Assembly: GCA_036172015.1 (NCBI GenBank)
Contig: JAVHSE010000002.1
Coordinates: 1-64,000 of the forward strand
DNA: 64,000 nt
Origin: UBA7396 sp036172015
Lineage (GTDB): Bacteria > Patescibacteriota > Gracilibacteria > BD1-5 > UBA6164
Direction: 5' to 3'
Part shown: one piece after another, positions 20,549 to 33,246 of the stretch
How positions within the stretch are numbered: the first letter of the stretch is position 1
Layout of the letters: each line of letters begins with the position of its first letter
Made by a program: the position numbers and the translations under genes
The notes under the pieces: generated by a model
Seen by the model: only the letters and a program-made list of their open reading frames with translations
Database searches by the model: none
Told to the model about the DNA's origin: nothing

Positions 20549-23179
20549 TTATATTTTTTCTTTGATTAATTGTAAAAAACTTTCAGAATTTCATGTTTTT
20601 ATATTTATATTATGAGGAAAACTTCATTTCATCGCTATTCACCAGTTGGTAGAAAAGTATCTATCATCGAGTAAAATAATAATTCAGTTGTCTTTTTTTG
20701 TTCTAATAAGTCTTCCAAATCATTGCTTGGTTTTTATAATTGCTCTTGGTATAGAATATTCTAAAAAACCATCTTTATATAATTTTGCTCTGGCTTTAAA
20801 AATAGGGTCAGTTGGTACAGAAAAAGGAAATTTATGAATAAATAAATATTTTAAATCATCTCATGGAATATCGACTCATTCCCAAAAACTATCCGTTCAT
20901 AGTATGACTGAATTTGAGGCATGGTTTTTAAAATGATTGGCAATTTTATGCTTACTCCCGGCAACTCATTGTGCTAAAACGGAAGTTCATATTTTTTTAA
21001 GAGGGAGATTGAGAGTGAGATAGAGATCTTTAATCGAATTAAAACTGGTTAATAAAACGAGAGTTTTTCATTTTACGATTTGTAAAAAGTGGAGCACAAA
21101 TTCATTAATTCGTGGATTATTATATTTGATAGACCCAAGATTATTAGGAATAAATAAAAGAGCTTGTTTTGAATAATCAAAATCACTTTCAAATGATATA
21201 AAATCAAAATCACTTAATTGTAAAGTATTTCTTATATACTCAAAAGTATCATTAATTTTGAGAGTGGCAGAAGTAAGAACGATAGAATCAATTTTATCCC
21301 ACAACATAAGTTTTAAAAAATTTCATGGCTTTAAAACAGTGTAGGATAGATTATTATTTCCATTTTTATTACAAGAAAATATTGGAATATATATTCAATC
21401 GGATCTTTCATCTTGGCATATTTTAAATATAGATATCATTTCTTCTAAGTTTCAAATTTCAGTTTTGAGGAGAGTAAAAATTTTATCCGGAGAAGTTTGA
21501 AGATGGTTGAGTATCTCAATAAGTTGTATTTCAATATTATTTGATAAATGGGTAATATCTTTATTTTCTGTATAAAAATCTTTTTCAATCAGAGCATCGT
21601 AAAATTCATTTCAAAATGTATTTTGTTTTACAGCATAATCAAAAAATAAATCAAAACCAAGAGCTATCAGTGATTGAAGATTTTGAAATTTATGGTCTAT
21701 ATTTTCTATCGTAAAATTTGATTTTTGTAAAATATGAAGAATTTTTTCTATACTTTCTTTGAGATTATTCAGAGAAAAAGATTTTTTTAAAGCATCAGTA
21801 GTGGTGTCTTCGAGATTATGAGATTCATCAATAATAAGATTTTTTATGTGTCAAAAAATAGGTTGACTCGAAGTAGCATCTTGAATAAGAAGAGAATGAT
21901 TAATAATAACTATATTTGATTCTTGAGCTTTGATTCTTGCTTTATAAATATATTCATACGATTTATAATCATTACTATCGAGTAAAACTAAAAAATGATC
22001 AGAGGTAATATTTTTTTGGTAATAAAATTCTTTTGGATAAAAGTTTAATTCATCTAATTCTCCAAATTCAGTATCAAAGAGCCACAAACATATTTTTGAA
22101 AAAAATGTCGTTTCATCAATATCTCAGTGAAAACTTCAAAATAAATAATCAAAATATCTCGAAATAGAAAAATAATTTTTTCTTCATTTGAGTTTTGAAA
22201 AACTAAAGTCATATCAAATATTTTTATTTAAAAATTCTAAATCTTTATAAAATATTTGATCTTGAAGTGCTTTTGTATTCGTAGAGATAATGATTTGATC
22301 AGAAGTTTTTATTGAATGAAGAATCGAAGGAATTAAATAAGCAAATGTTTTTCCAACTCAAGTAGGAGCTTCTATAACTACTTTTTTATCATGATTCAAT
22401 ACATCTTGTATACGACATGACATATCAAGTTGATTTTGTCTGAGTTCTGATGATGGAAGTCAGCTAAATATGTCTTGAATAGAGGGGAAAATCATATCTA
22501 TTTTTTCTTCTATTTCTTTTTGTTCTTTTTGTTTTTTTACGACTTTGAGTGTTTTTTTAATAAAATCTTCTTCTTTTAGCATCTCTTTTTCAAATCAAAA
22601 AAGATTTTTATAATACATAAATGAAGACGAATTTGATTGAGAAAATATAAAATTGAGGAGTTCTTGTTTTTCTTTTTTTAAATTTTTAAATTTTCACACA
22701 AGTTTTTCAAATAATTTCAATGTTCAAAGAGTATCATCCAAAGCTCTATGAGCTCATGTGAGGTCTATATCTAAACTTTCACATAAACTTCATAAATTGA
22801 GTGATTTTTCATAAGGGAGTATAATATTTGCCAGTAAAAAAGTATCAAGAACTCTGTTTTCTTCTATATCAATTCAGTTTTTGAGTAAAAAATCTCTATC
22901 AAAATTTGTATTGTGTCACAAAATAGGATGATCTCAGATGAAGTTTTCGATTTTTTGCTTGAGGGTATTATCCAAAATAGGACTAGAAATAACATCAGAA
23001 TCAAAAATATTGGTTATATTTGAAATGACTTCTGGAATTGGTATAAGTGGATTTATGAGAGTGGAAAAGGTATCAATAATTTCAAAAGTATTTTCATCAA
23101 ATTTTACCAAAGCTACTTCGATAATTCTATCTTTGTCTTTTTCGAGTCCAGTTGTTTCTAAATCTAAAGCTATAATCAT
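20549..23179 (-). CDS. dinG: DinG-family exonuclease-helicase fusion, 876 aa
   Basis: Residues 1-165 are a DEDDh 3'-5' exonuclease: DLETTG (Asp6, Glu8), HNTNFDRD (Asp94) and AHRALDDT (His144, Asp149). The rest is an XPD/DinG-like superfamily 2 helicase: Walker A EAPTGVGKT, DEAH-type box IIDESHNLED, LTSATLK, GTDSFWEGVDIPG and QGFGRLIRTKKD. Where Fe-S DinG proteins have cluster cysteines after KGRxNY, this protein has KGRKNYFSISR with none, as in Gram-positive DinG. It probably trims and unwinds damaged or R-loop DNA. It reads away from the pilus cluster start and has its own 97-base upstream gap to the next gene. Confidence 0.9.
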
Positions 23180-23270
23180 TATTTTTGGTTTTTATAAATT
23201 AACTACACAGATTATAGTCAATAATTTTAAAAGTAAATTTTATAAATAGTTTAGTCACAAAATAACTCAA

Positions 23271-24989
23271 TTATTTTTTTGTTTCTTCTTTTGATTTTAC
23301 TAAAGTATAAAATTCATTAAATTTAAATCCTCATCATAGATAGAGTAAATCTTTAAATTTTTGGTTGAAATTTTCTGTATCATTTCCATGTTTTTCTTTT
23401 ACTATTCTATAGTTAGATTCATAATCCTCTCATTTTATTGGAATTCACATTTTTTCGTATATTTTTGAAAATAAATTGAATAGTTCTTTCTTTATTTTGT
23501 TTTTTTCACTTTCAGTTCATTCAAAAAGATTTCTAAGATCTATTTTTTTTGAAAAACCAAATGCGAGAGGATTTATATTGATATTATTAATTATTTTTTG
23601 TAGGTCATTTTGATTTATATTCGTTATTCATAAATTATCAAGGAAAGTAATCGTTTCTCTTTTTTTATTATCTCTGGCAATAATTTCATCTTTTCATTTT
23701 CATAAGAGTTCTTGCATATCAGTATCAAATTTTTCTTTGAGAGATTGTAGTTTTTCGGTTCATTTTTCTATTTTATATGTCAAAAATCTTACAAATGCTT
23801 CATCTTGTTCTGGATTGTATCCAGGAACGGCACTTTTTAATTTTTCATCAATTTTTTTGAGTTCTTTTTCTATCAGAGTGATTTGACTAAATATAAGACG
23901 ATCTTCTCAAATGATTCATGATATTTGAGTTTTTAATTTTTCTAAATTTTCTGTTTTTTTTATTTTATTTTCTACTAGGTTTTTTACTTTTTCATTGGTT
24001 TGAATATCTTCTAGTATTTCTAATCTCTCTGTTTGGTATTTTACTCTGAGTTCTAAACTATTTGGAACTTGCATGCTGGTTTCTATAGCATATCATTTTT
24101 CTCATGAAATATATGCTTTTCCTGTTTTGAGGTCAATAGTTTTTCCATTATAACTTATTTTATCATTATCAATTTCTATATTTTGTCTGGTAGCACCAGG
24201 TATTTGTGATAATATTTCTTTTGAAATTCTTGGGACTGGTGGAATTCACCATTCTTTAAATTTATCTCATATATTTGGAGAAATTCAAACTATGGCATTA
24301 TATGTTTTTGCATATATTTCAGGATTTTCTTTTTCAAGTTTTTGAAAAAATAGAATTGATTCTTCTTTATTTTTGAATATATCACTCAAAGTTTTTTCTA
24401 TTTTTTTGCTTATTATTTCTGTTTGTTTAAAATGATTAAGAACTTTCCCACCTCTATCGAGCAAATTTTTTTCTTCAAATTCTCCTTCAAGTGTTGATAA
24501 TAATTCTAAAATTCTAGAATTACCAGAAGTATTTTGTTTCAAATTTTGTAAATTTTTTTCTAAAAATGAAATATTATTATTCGCAATACTCATATTTTCA
24601 ATTTCCCCTTTTTCTGTTTCCTTTTTAGCTGTCATTTCATTAAAACTCTTTTCTGTATTTTCCGAATGATTCCACTGAGTTATTTTTGGGGAATAGTTAT
24701 TTTTTTCTTGAATAAATTTTTTTATATCATCTTCAGTAATGAGATTTGAATTATCACCATCCATATCAAGATACATAGTTAATTCATCTTCCGGAATTGA
24801 TTCCAAAATAAAAAGTAATTTTTCTTTGATTTTAGTATCAAGAGTATTCAATGTTTTCGAAAATGTCTCAAAATTTGGATATTTTCAAAGGGCATTTGAT
24901 TTTGGTATATTAATTTGTTCACTTACGATATTTTGGGTTTGTTTTTCTTGAGCTTTAGGTTGGTTAATTTGTTTTTCTAGTGAAGCCAT
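23271..24989 (-). CDS. Large helical hypothetical protein, 572 aa
   Basis: ATG 24987-24989 to TAA 23271-23273, a continuous frame only with TGA=Gly. No signal peptide or TM helix. The first ~45 residues are Gln/Lys-rich and disordered (MASLEKQINQPKAQEKQTQN). Two helical regions flank a short strand-rich domain at about 245-310 (IPPVPRISKEILSQIPG, SYNGKTIDLKTGKAYISG). A long coiled coil spans about 325-445. It is transcribed from a promoter cassette duplicated at 31130-31174, and follows the 1893-aa gene. Family not recognised. Confidence 0.65.
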
Positions 24990-25020
24990 ATGTAAATATA
25001 AATAATAAATAATCTTATTT

Positions 25021-25065
25021 ATTTTAACATATTTTGTATTTAAATAACAAAAAATACACTTGACA
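25021..25065 (-). repeat. Copy 1 of a 45-bp terminator-promoter cassette
   Basis: Matches 31130-31174 at 44 of 45 positions (the only difference is at 25038/31147). On the minus strand it carries half of the terminator of the upstream gene and then TTGTTA plus, 18 bases later, TAAAAT, a plausible promoter for the 572-aa gene. Confidence 0.75.
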
Positions 25066-25080
25066 GTAAGTGTATTTTGT
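25048..25080 (-). terminator. Terminator of the 1893-aa gene
   Basis: AAAATACACTT (25051-25061) and AAGTGTATTTT (25068-25078) form an 11-bp stem, 8 bases after the TAG at 25086-25088, followed on the minus strand by a U-rich run. Confidence 0.75.
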
Positions 25081-25085
25081 TTTTA

Positions 25086-28000
25086 CTAAAGTTTTTTGAG
25101 TTGTTCTCATATTTTTCTCCATTTTTCATTTTCTACATCCCGTTTTGCTCATCAATCTGAATCTTTTCAAAACATTAATAAATTCTTAACAATTTCAGTT
25201 CCAGCGAGTTCTGGAAATTTTGTTACCATATCGTTTATATTTTTTTCAGCTGTTCATTTTCATTTATATACTGAGTCCATAATATTAAATATATAATTGT
25301 TTACTTTACTTATAGCCATACTATCATATCATGGATTGAGCTTTTCTTTTATTCTAATATTAATATTTCCAATAAATCATTGTAACCCAATTGGTAATTC
25401 CTTCACTTTTCTATCCATAAGTTCCTGATATTTTGGGTCAAAACTTTGAATATATACAGCTAAAACCTCTCTCGTTATTGCAGTAATAGCTTTTTCTTTA
25501 ATAGCTCTTGCTTCGGCTGATTTTTCTCAACCAAGTTCTTGGTATTTTTTATATTCTGGAGAAGAGGTCCATTTATCTCAAATTTCTTGAGTGGCAGCTT
25601 GCGATTCAGTTGGAGTCATAAGTTTTAGAGTTATTAAAGTAAACATAATATTTTTTGGAGTTGCATTTTCTTTTATACTCATAAATGTTTTATATAGATC
25701 TTTATTTCAAGAATTTTTTATGTTTTGTAGTATATTTGAATTAATAATTTTATCAAAATTTACTTTTGTATTTCATATTCAATTTGGATTTTCTTTTAAA
25801 TTTTCTGTTCAAGATTTTACTGCTATTCATAGCATAACTGCTACTTTATTTTTATCTGATATATGATAATCTGATTCATTTCATTCTCTTATTCATCAAA
25901 CGAGAGTTCTTCTGATATAGCTATCTTCTAATAATTGTCGTATAGAAGTAATATTTTCTCAGGCTTTTAATAATCCACTGTCTATTTTATTTCAAAGTCG
26001 TTTTATAGCTCATAGAATTTCTTTTCCATATTTACTATTTACAAGATCAAAAATATTTTCTTTTTTCCCATTTATTTCTATTTCAATATTTTTAAAGAGT
26101 TCTTGGTATTTTATAATAAACTCTTGATGATCTTTTTTTAGTTTTCCATCTTCTCAAATGAAATCATCCGTTCATTTTATTGCTATCAAAATTCTTTGAA
26201 ATTTTGGATCTTTTTGTAATTGAAACATTTTAATTATACCATATTTTATTTTTGCATATTCTTCGTCACTGAGTTTTCTTCATTCGATTCATTCGATATA
26301 ACTTTTTGTGAGAGTTTCATTGAGAATCTTTTCCGTTAGTTGGACTGTTTTTCATTTTTCATGAATTTCATTTCAAATAATTATATCATAATCTTTTCTT
26401 TTTCCAAGTACATAAGTAACTAATTGTGGATATTTTTTTGCTTCTCTTTGTAATAAATTGATAACATCAGCATCATACTTTATTTCATCATGATAACTCA
26501 TGAGTATGAGTGATTCTATATCACCAGTTTTTTTCATTTCATCAAAATATTCTCTAAATTTTTTTCACCCAAATTCAGTTTTGTTGTGAATTAATTCCAT
26601 ATAGGATTCTTTTTGAGAAATATTTTTTGCATTCAGAAATTGAGTCATAAAATATCTTCCAGTATATACTTCCGTAGTATAAATTTTTCCATCTATCTTT
26701 ACATAATCAAATCATTCTTTTAATTCTGGTTTCGAATCAATATACTTTTGATCAACTGCAACTCTGTCTCATAAAGTTTTTTTTACATAAGCAAGTATTC
26801 CTTGAGTATTTCATTTATCTTTTAATTCTCTTACTATTTTGTTTCATTCTCCTAATAATTTTTCAAAATCTTTGGTATATTCTTTTATAACATGAGTAAA
26901 TTGTCTCATCTCATTTGCATCTTTCACTCACATTTTAATAACATATTCTTGTTTTTGTTCTACACTTGGTTTGATAATTCAGGTTCTTTCTAATGTTTCT
27001 AATAATTTGATTTTTTGTTTTATATGAAATCATTCAATATTGGTGTATTTCAATACTTTATATAAATATAAATCAATAATATGAGACTCTATATTAAAAT
27101 TTGTTTTCAAAACATTGAGTTGTTTTACTATAGTTCTATCCAAATTTGATGTATTTATAGACCCATCTCTGAATTTAAATCAAGTCATTTCATCAATTTT
27201 GTCAAAAATATAATCAGCTTTTTCCTTATCATTGGTTCTTTTTTTATATTCTGAATGATTAAAGAGATTGAGTTCATAATTATTGAGAGCTGTATTTACT
27301 TTTTCTTTTATAATTTTTATTTTTTCCATCTCTATGCCAGAATATGTTTTAGTAATTTCTCATTTTTTATTTTTAAGATACCCATTTTTTATTACTTCTT
27401 CGATATCAGAGAGAGTTTTAAAATCTATAGAACCATTATTTTTTAAATCTTTTATGTCTCTATCTGAAAAACTTTTATCTATATCTATCAGATCTATAAA
27501 GATTTTTTGATTTCTTTGAGTTTGGGAAATATATACATCACTTTTCTTGAATAGATTTATTTTATCTTTGAGTGCTTTTAATTCTTTAATAGAATCATCG
27601 AATCATTTATAAAAACTTTCTATATGATCGAGTTTTTTTATAAAAGAAACATCATCAACTATAGTTAATAAATATGTTGCGAATTTTTCACTTAATTTGT
27701 TGTTTTCAAGTCAATTTTTTCCTAACTCTTCTATAAATCTTATTTTATATTCTATTGAATATGATTTTCCGTTTATAATTCTTTTGATTAAGGTATCTCT
27801 TTCATTTGGATATGTTTTACAAAACAAAGCAGTTGCTTCATAGGATTCAATTTGCACCATAAATATTTTTATTATTTCTTCATGAGGCTTTCATTGAAGT
27901 TCTTTGTTTGACTCTCAAAATTTTTTAATAAGAAGGTCAAATCATTTTTTTATATCTTCCCCTCATAGTTTTTTGAGATCTTTTAATACCGTATCGAGTT

Positions 28001-30767
28001 GTGCTTTGGTTATAGTTTCTATTTTGAGGCTATCTAAATTTTTAAGAATATCTTTTTTTATCTTTTCTTTTGTAACATGTGAATTTCAAATTTTATTTTT
28101 GTTTTCTTCTTTTGCAAAATTCAGAAGCAAAAATAGGTCATCATTTGTTTTAGCTTCTTTATATAAATTATTGATAATATATCAATCTCATGATATATTT
28201 GCAGATAATTGTATTGGAATGTTTTGAGAAATAATTCTTTTTGGATTAAATTTATTATTTAATAATCATCTGTAATCTTCATAAAAAGATAATTTTTTTA
28301 TTAATTCCATTGATGAATTGTAATCCATTCAATTTTTTAATAAATTTACTCATCTATCAATAACTTGTTGTTTTATTTCTGCATTGTGTAAAAGAGAGAG
28401 ATCCAGATTGCTAATAAATGAATATTCTATCTCTTTTATTCTTTCTTCTGGCATATTTAAAAAACTAGCAACCACTCATTCGTATCCATTTTTTAGTGTT
28501 CATGCTTTTATTTGATCAGCAAAATCTGGTATGAGTGTTTCAAGTCTAATCGTTCACCAACCAGATCTTTCTGCATTTTTAATTATTTCTAAGTATTCTT
28601 TTACAAATATTTCTGCTGGAGCTCATTTTATTTTTCAACTAAAAAGAAGTTCGCTCATACTTTGTAAAGATTTTTGATAATTTCACATATATCAATGTGT
28701 TGATTCGTGTTCTCAATTTTTGATTATTGTTTGATAATCTTCATATCATTTCATTCACTTTGATTGTTCTACGGAAGATTTTCATCATATTTTATTCATA
28801 ACTACGAGATAATTTCAACTGAACTGAGAAAAATCTTCTCCAGCTTTTATTTTTACTAGAACTCTTTCTAAATATTCATACAATGATTTTGATATTTTTC
28901 ATTTATTATCAAGAATTATTTTTCCCATTTCACTAATAAGTTTTTCTTTATTTTGAGAATGATCAGATAATTTATCACTCAGTTTATGGAGTATATTGAG
29001 AGCTAATCAACTATATTCATCTTGTGTTTTTATTCATGATAATACAGCCTCAAATCATACATCTTCTGTTTGACTTCTCAGTATGAGGTCTTTTAATTTT
29101 CATAGAGCTTCATCGAGATGTTTCGTAGAGAGATCTTCTTGATAATTTGCATGTATTCTTTCTACTTTTGCAGCTCCATCATCTTGTCTCATCATATCAT
29201 TCGCATCATCATTTGCGAGTCTGAACTCTCATGCAGTTCATCTGAGTCTTATCCTTTCGGCTGATCATCATTTTGCGAGTCATACCTTTTCGAATTTTTC
29301 TACTATACTTGATCTCACTCCAGCAGTTGCTTTTTTTCATTTCTCGAATATTTTCATAGATTCAGGTAGTTTGGATATGAGTTTAGAATCTCTTATTCCT
29401 CTCAGAGTTACCATATCCCACATTCATAAAACAGTATCTTCTAATCATTGTCTTGCAGTTCTTTTGAAAAATTCTTTGGTTCATAATTTTTGATGAGCTG
29501 TCTTTATGAGATTAATTTTTCATTTGAAAAAATCACCAGTTATTTTTAACAGTCATGCTGCTTTTGAAGCTGTTGATTCGGCTCAATGTATGGCTACATT
29601 TTCTACTATTCACTCAGCTCATTTTTCAGATACTTTTGTTCAAATCATTCCAATAAGGCTTTTTACTCATCATTTTACTGCTTCTTTTGCTGCTGATCTT
29701 ACCGCTTGAAGTCATATAGCTGGAGCAGCTCAGATTCAAGTCGCAACTAAAAATACAGTTACTCAGTCAAACACAGCACTTACTCACGTTCCAACTCAAT
29801 TTGCTACGACTTCAGACATACTTCATCTTCCATTTCGATATCTTTTATAAGCCTCCACAGTTTCTTTTCCAGCAAGAAAGGTTCATGTAAGAGGAGCAAT
29901 AGTAAGCGCAGTTTCTCAAACTAATTTTACTCATTCCCAACTTTTTTCTCAAACGGATTGAGTTCCATTTGTGAGAGAGACAGCTCTTGCCCAGATTCAT
30001 ATTCAAATCACACTTGGTAACATAGGAAGTGCATTTTTAACTTTTGGGATCATCATCATACCAATAGGAAAAGTTCCTGATTGCATTCATAAGTTAAAAT
30101 AATCTCAAATATTTTTGGTTACTTCTAATTCTATTCCTGCTTCGCGAGCTTTTTTCATATTTGATTCTATAGTGTTTTCATACATTTCTTTTGTAATTTT
30201 TTTGTCTTTGTAATCTTCCATAGCTTTTTTAGTACCCTCAGAGAGAGTATTTCTTAGTTTTGCTTTATCAAGAGTATTTTTTGTTTCATTTCCATTGATA
30301 TATACAGTATCAAGTTTTAAAAATTCTTGTTCTATTTCTTTTTTTGTTTTTTCATTTTCAGTCTTTATATTTCCAAACTCTTTTTGAAACTCTTTTTGTT
30401 TTCCATGTTCACGAGCGAGTTTTTCGATAGTTTCCATATCAAGTCCTCTCGCAATAAGGAGTTCTCTTGTGAGTTGAGTCATCAGATCTTGTTTTTTTAA
30501 ATTTATTTTTTCAGTTTCGATTTTTTGTTTTATTGGAAGTATAGTTTCATTATATACTTTTTCAGATCATGTTTTATTTCAGTTTAAATTTCCATCGTAA
30601 TTTCCTTGATTCATTCATATCTTACTTAAAAAAACTCAAAATTTTTTTTCTATTGAGATAAGATAGCTTTTTGATAATTCGAACATTTTTAAACTTGTAT
30701 TTTTTTCGAGTACTTGTGTTTGAGAAATGATTTCTCAAGGTCCTGCTTTTATAGTATTACTACTCAT
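25086..30767 (-). CDS. Giant protein of 1893 aa with hydrophobic hairpins and an HExxH motif
   Basis: One uninterrupted frame with TGA=Gly. Residues 1-220 are charged and helical. Residues about 230-420 hold several hydrophobic, Gly/Ala-rich segments (SVIGIGIWARAVSLT, ALTIAPLTWTFLAG, VFLVATGIGAAPAIG), like membrane-inserting regions. An HExxH zinc-protease-type motif, EHESTHGY, is at His687-His691. The remaining ~1200 residues are charged helices without recognised domains. There is no classical signal peptide. It is preceded by a 108-aa helical protein with a four-base gap, and its leader cassette also drives the 572-aa gene. A secreted or surface effector is a reasonable hypothesis, not shown by the sequence. 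Confidence 0.65.
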
Positions 30768-30771
30768 ATTT

Positions 30772-31098
30772 TTAACTTATGCTATAATGTAAATCTAATT
30801 TTTCTGTTATCAATTTTTCGAGATGAATATTTTGTTGTGAAATATTTTCATTTTCTATGTTTTTTTCAGTATTGTTGAGCTCACGAGCAATATTTATAAT
30901 TCGATCTAGAAGTGCTTTTGCTTGAGAATTTTGATACAAAAATAACTCTTTGAGTTTTTCTATATCTGTTTGATGAATCATTAGATATATTTGATGAAGT
31001 TCATTTTCATCAAAGAGATCAATATTTTGTATTATCATTTCTCAAATAGGTGAGGTTTTTTCTCACAATACTTGTATTACATTATCTTTCATAGACAT
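30772..31098 (-). CDS. Small helical protein upstream of the giant gene, 108 aa
   Basis: ATG 31096-31098 (an ATG two codons later is also possible) to TAA 30772-30774; the next gene starts four bases on. The product is acidic-to-neutral and all-helical, with ENELHQIYLMIHQTDIEK and a C-terminal coiled coil (ELNNTEKNIENENISQQN). No signal, TM or WXG motif is visible. Tight coupling to the 1893-aa gene suggests a partner or chaperone; this is inference. Confidence 0.65.
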
Positions 31099-31129
31099 AT
31101 AAATAGATTATTAAAATGTAGTTAGTTTT

Positions 31130-31174
31130 ATTTTAACATATTTTGTCTTTAAATAACAAAAAATACACTTGACA
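31130..31174 (-). repeat. Copy 2 of the 45-bp terminator-promoter cassette
   Basis: Near-identical to 25021-25065. Here it lies upstream of the 108-aa/1893-aa pair. The hairpin arms AAAATACACT (31160-31169) and AGTGTACTTTT (31178-31188) are less perfect than in copy 1. The minus-strand TTGTTA and TAAAAT elements are conserved. Confidence 0.75.
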
Positions 31175-31202
31175 ATTAGTGTACTTTTATTTTTTAAATA
31201 GT

Positions 31203-31334
31203 TTATTTTTTGTATATTTTCAAAAGTAGTAGATGAAATATAAAAATATAAATCATAATATCAATACCATAAAATAAACAAAAAATTTCCCTCGATCAAA
31301 AGATAAAGGGAAAATAAACTCGGTATCGCCTCAT
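31203..31334 (-). CDS. Possible small membrane protein, 43 aa
   Basis: ATG 31332-31334 lies five bases downstream of the ftsA-like stop, and TAA 31203-31205 is just before the cassette terminator. The product MRRYRVYFPFIFGSREIFC is followed by one hydrophobic helix and a basic end KIYKK. Position and topology support a real small gene, but a longer overlapping frame also exists and no homology can be seen. Confidence 0.35.
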
Positions 31335-31339
31335 TATTA

Positions 31340-32554
31340 TTAAAATTCATTTTTTTCTAAAAAATTTCGAACGAGTGATAATACTGGATTTTTTTTATAA
31401 TTTATCATTTCACAACTTGCCAGTATCATCGATACTATTCCATAAGAAGTTTTATCAAAATATTTTTTATCTCATCAAATATTTATATCTTTTTCTATAT
31501 GTATATCTATAAAAGTAAATGGTTTCAGTGAATGGAGTGAATATTTATTGAGATCTATGTGTTTTATATATTCTCTTATAAACACATTATCTCATCAACC
31601 AGATAAAAAAATTTTATAAGGAACTAAATTTGTTTTTAATATTTCTTTTATGGTGAGAATAAATCATTCTTCCCAAACAGACAAAAATTCTTTTTTTTCA
31701 AGAGTATAATAGATATCTTTTTGTAAATTATTAATAATTTCAAATTTTGTTTCTCAAGTTTTTTCTTTTACTGATTTCACAAGATCATTGATTCCAATGT
31801 CTATTTTATCAAATCATAAAATAACTCCAGCCTTTTGAATAATAAGTGTACTTTTTGTATTTCCAATATCAATAAACATAACATCATCATAGACAAAATC
31901 AGTATTTCATAAGATTTTTGGCATAGAAAATTCAAGTGGAATAATGGAGAGAATATTTTTTCAAAGATAATTTGCTATAGTTGTGAGTATATTATATCTC
32001 GATGCTGGAATAAATATATTTAAAATAGAAATATGTATTTCTTTTCCAGTAAATCAAATAGGATTTGAAACTTTAAAATCATCAATAGTCATATTCGTAA
32101 TACTACTAGTAATGAGTTTCATATCAACTTCATTATATCAAGTCCTATTTTTTATATCAAGTTTTGCCTCATTTAAGGATTCTCTCTCTGCTTTTGAAAT
32201 AATATAATCAAGTTCTTCTAATGTGATATTTTCATCTGGTTTGGTTCTGATATAGGAGATATATTTTTGTGAAGAAATAATACTTGAAGTAGGAATATTA
32301 ATAATAATGTCGTGTGGATCAATATTTGTATTTTTTAATAATTTACCAATAGCAATTTCAATACTATCACTCACTCATTCAATACTTGCTATTTCACTTC
32401 CAATTATATGAGAATTATCTTGTCTTTTTTCTGCATATGAAAGAAGAGAAACTTCATTATTTTTATATTCACACAAAACAGTTTTTATTTTATATGTTCC
32501 TACATCTATAAGTATGATTTTTTTTGATGGGATAAGTCTATTTATAAATGACAT
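31340..32554 (-). CDS. ftsA: FtsA-like actin-family ATPase, 404 aa
   Basis: An actin/HSP70-fold protein with FtsA-type order. The first phosphate loop is ILIDVGTYKIKTVLCEY (about residues 15-31). The SHS2-like 1C domain shows ITLEELDYIISKAERE and SNPIGFTGKEIHISI, close to the NPIG-x-x-G motif of FtsA. The second nucleotide motifs are MFIDIGNTKSTLII and KIFLSGGGDNV. Length matches FtsA (about 420 aa). PilM is the main alternative because pilus genes lie nearby, but PilM lacks the NPIG block. No ftsZ is next to it. It anchors FtsZ to the membrane if FtsA is correct. Confidence 0.65.
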
Positions 32555-32573
32555 AGAAATGATGATGATATAA

Positions 32574-33095
32574 TTATATACTTACTTGATCTTTGCCTAT
32601 TTTTTTCAAAATAGCATTTCATTCTTTAATTTTTCATATTCAAATTAATGCCATAGCTAAATCTTCATTAATAAGTTTATCTTCTGGGGAAATATTTAAA
32701 GCTCTTTTGAGTATAAATATTCATTTATCAGATTCTCCAGTCATAGAATATGCCCATCATAAATTTCTTAATACTTCAGCATTATTCGGCATAAAATGAT
32801 TTGATTTTTCTAAAAATTGAATCGCTTCAGCTATTTTATTATTCGCGAGTAAAATAAATCATTTTAAATAATTTCCCGTTGCTGATTCATTATTTATATT
32901 CAGAGCAAAATCGATCGCTTTTTTCGCTTTCATCATTTTTCATTGATACAGATATATATCAGCAATTTCTTCATATATTCTATAATCATCACTATTTTTA
33001 GAAAGAGATCATTGTAAAAGATCTAAAGCTGTATCAAATTGTTGTTTTGACTTTAAAAGTTCAATTTCTTGAATTAAAGTTTTTACTGCATCCAT
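32574..33095 (-). CDS. TPR-repeat protein, 173 aa
   Basis: ATG 33093-33095 to TAA 32574-32576. Four to five tetratricopeptide-like helical pairs are visible: TALDLLQGSLSKNSDDYRIY, AKKAIDFALNINNESATGNY, AIQFLEKSNHFMPNNAEVLR with NLGWAYSMTG, and GIFILKRALNISPEDKLINE. No signal peptide. TPR scaffolds bind partner proteins; the FtsA-like gene follows 19 bases downstream, so it may act with that protein. Confidence 0.8.
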
Positions 33096-33246
33096 ATTTT
33101 ATACTTAATTGAATATAAATTTCATAAATAGTAAATAAAATCAAAAAAAAATCAATATTTATTAAAAAATAATGTTAAAAAGTTTTATTTGCAAAAAGTA
33201 TGTTTTAAAATATATTGAAAATAACTTTATAAATAAACTTATACTT

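Noticed and set aside
33172..33246. Longer start for the His-tail protein (ATG 33172)
   Set aside because: The 25 added codons are AT-rich promoter-like sequence and give an odd hydrophobic/basic N-terminus; ATG 33247 fits better, although it is not proven.
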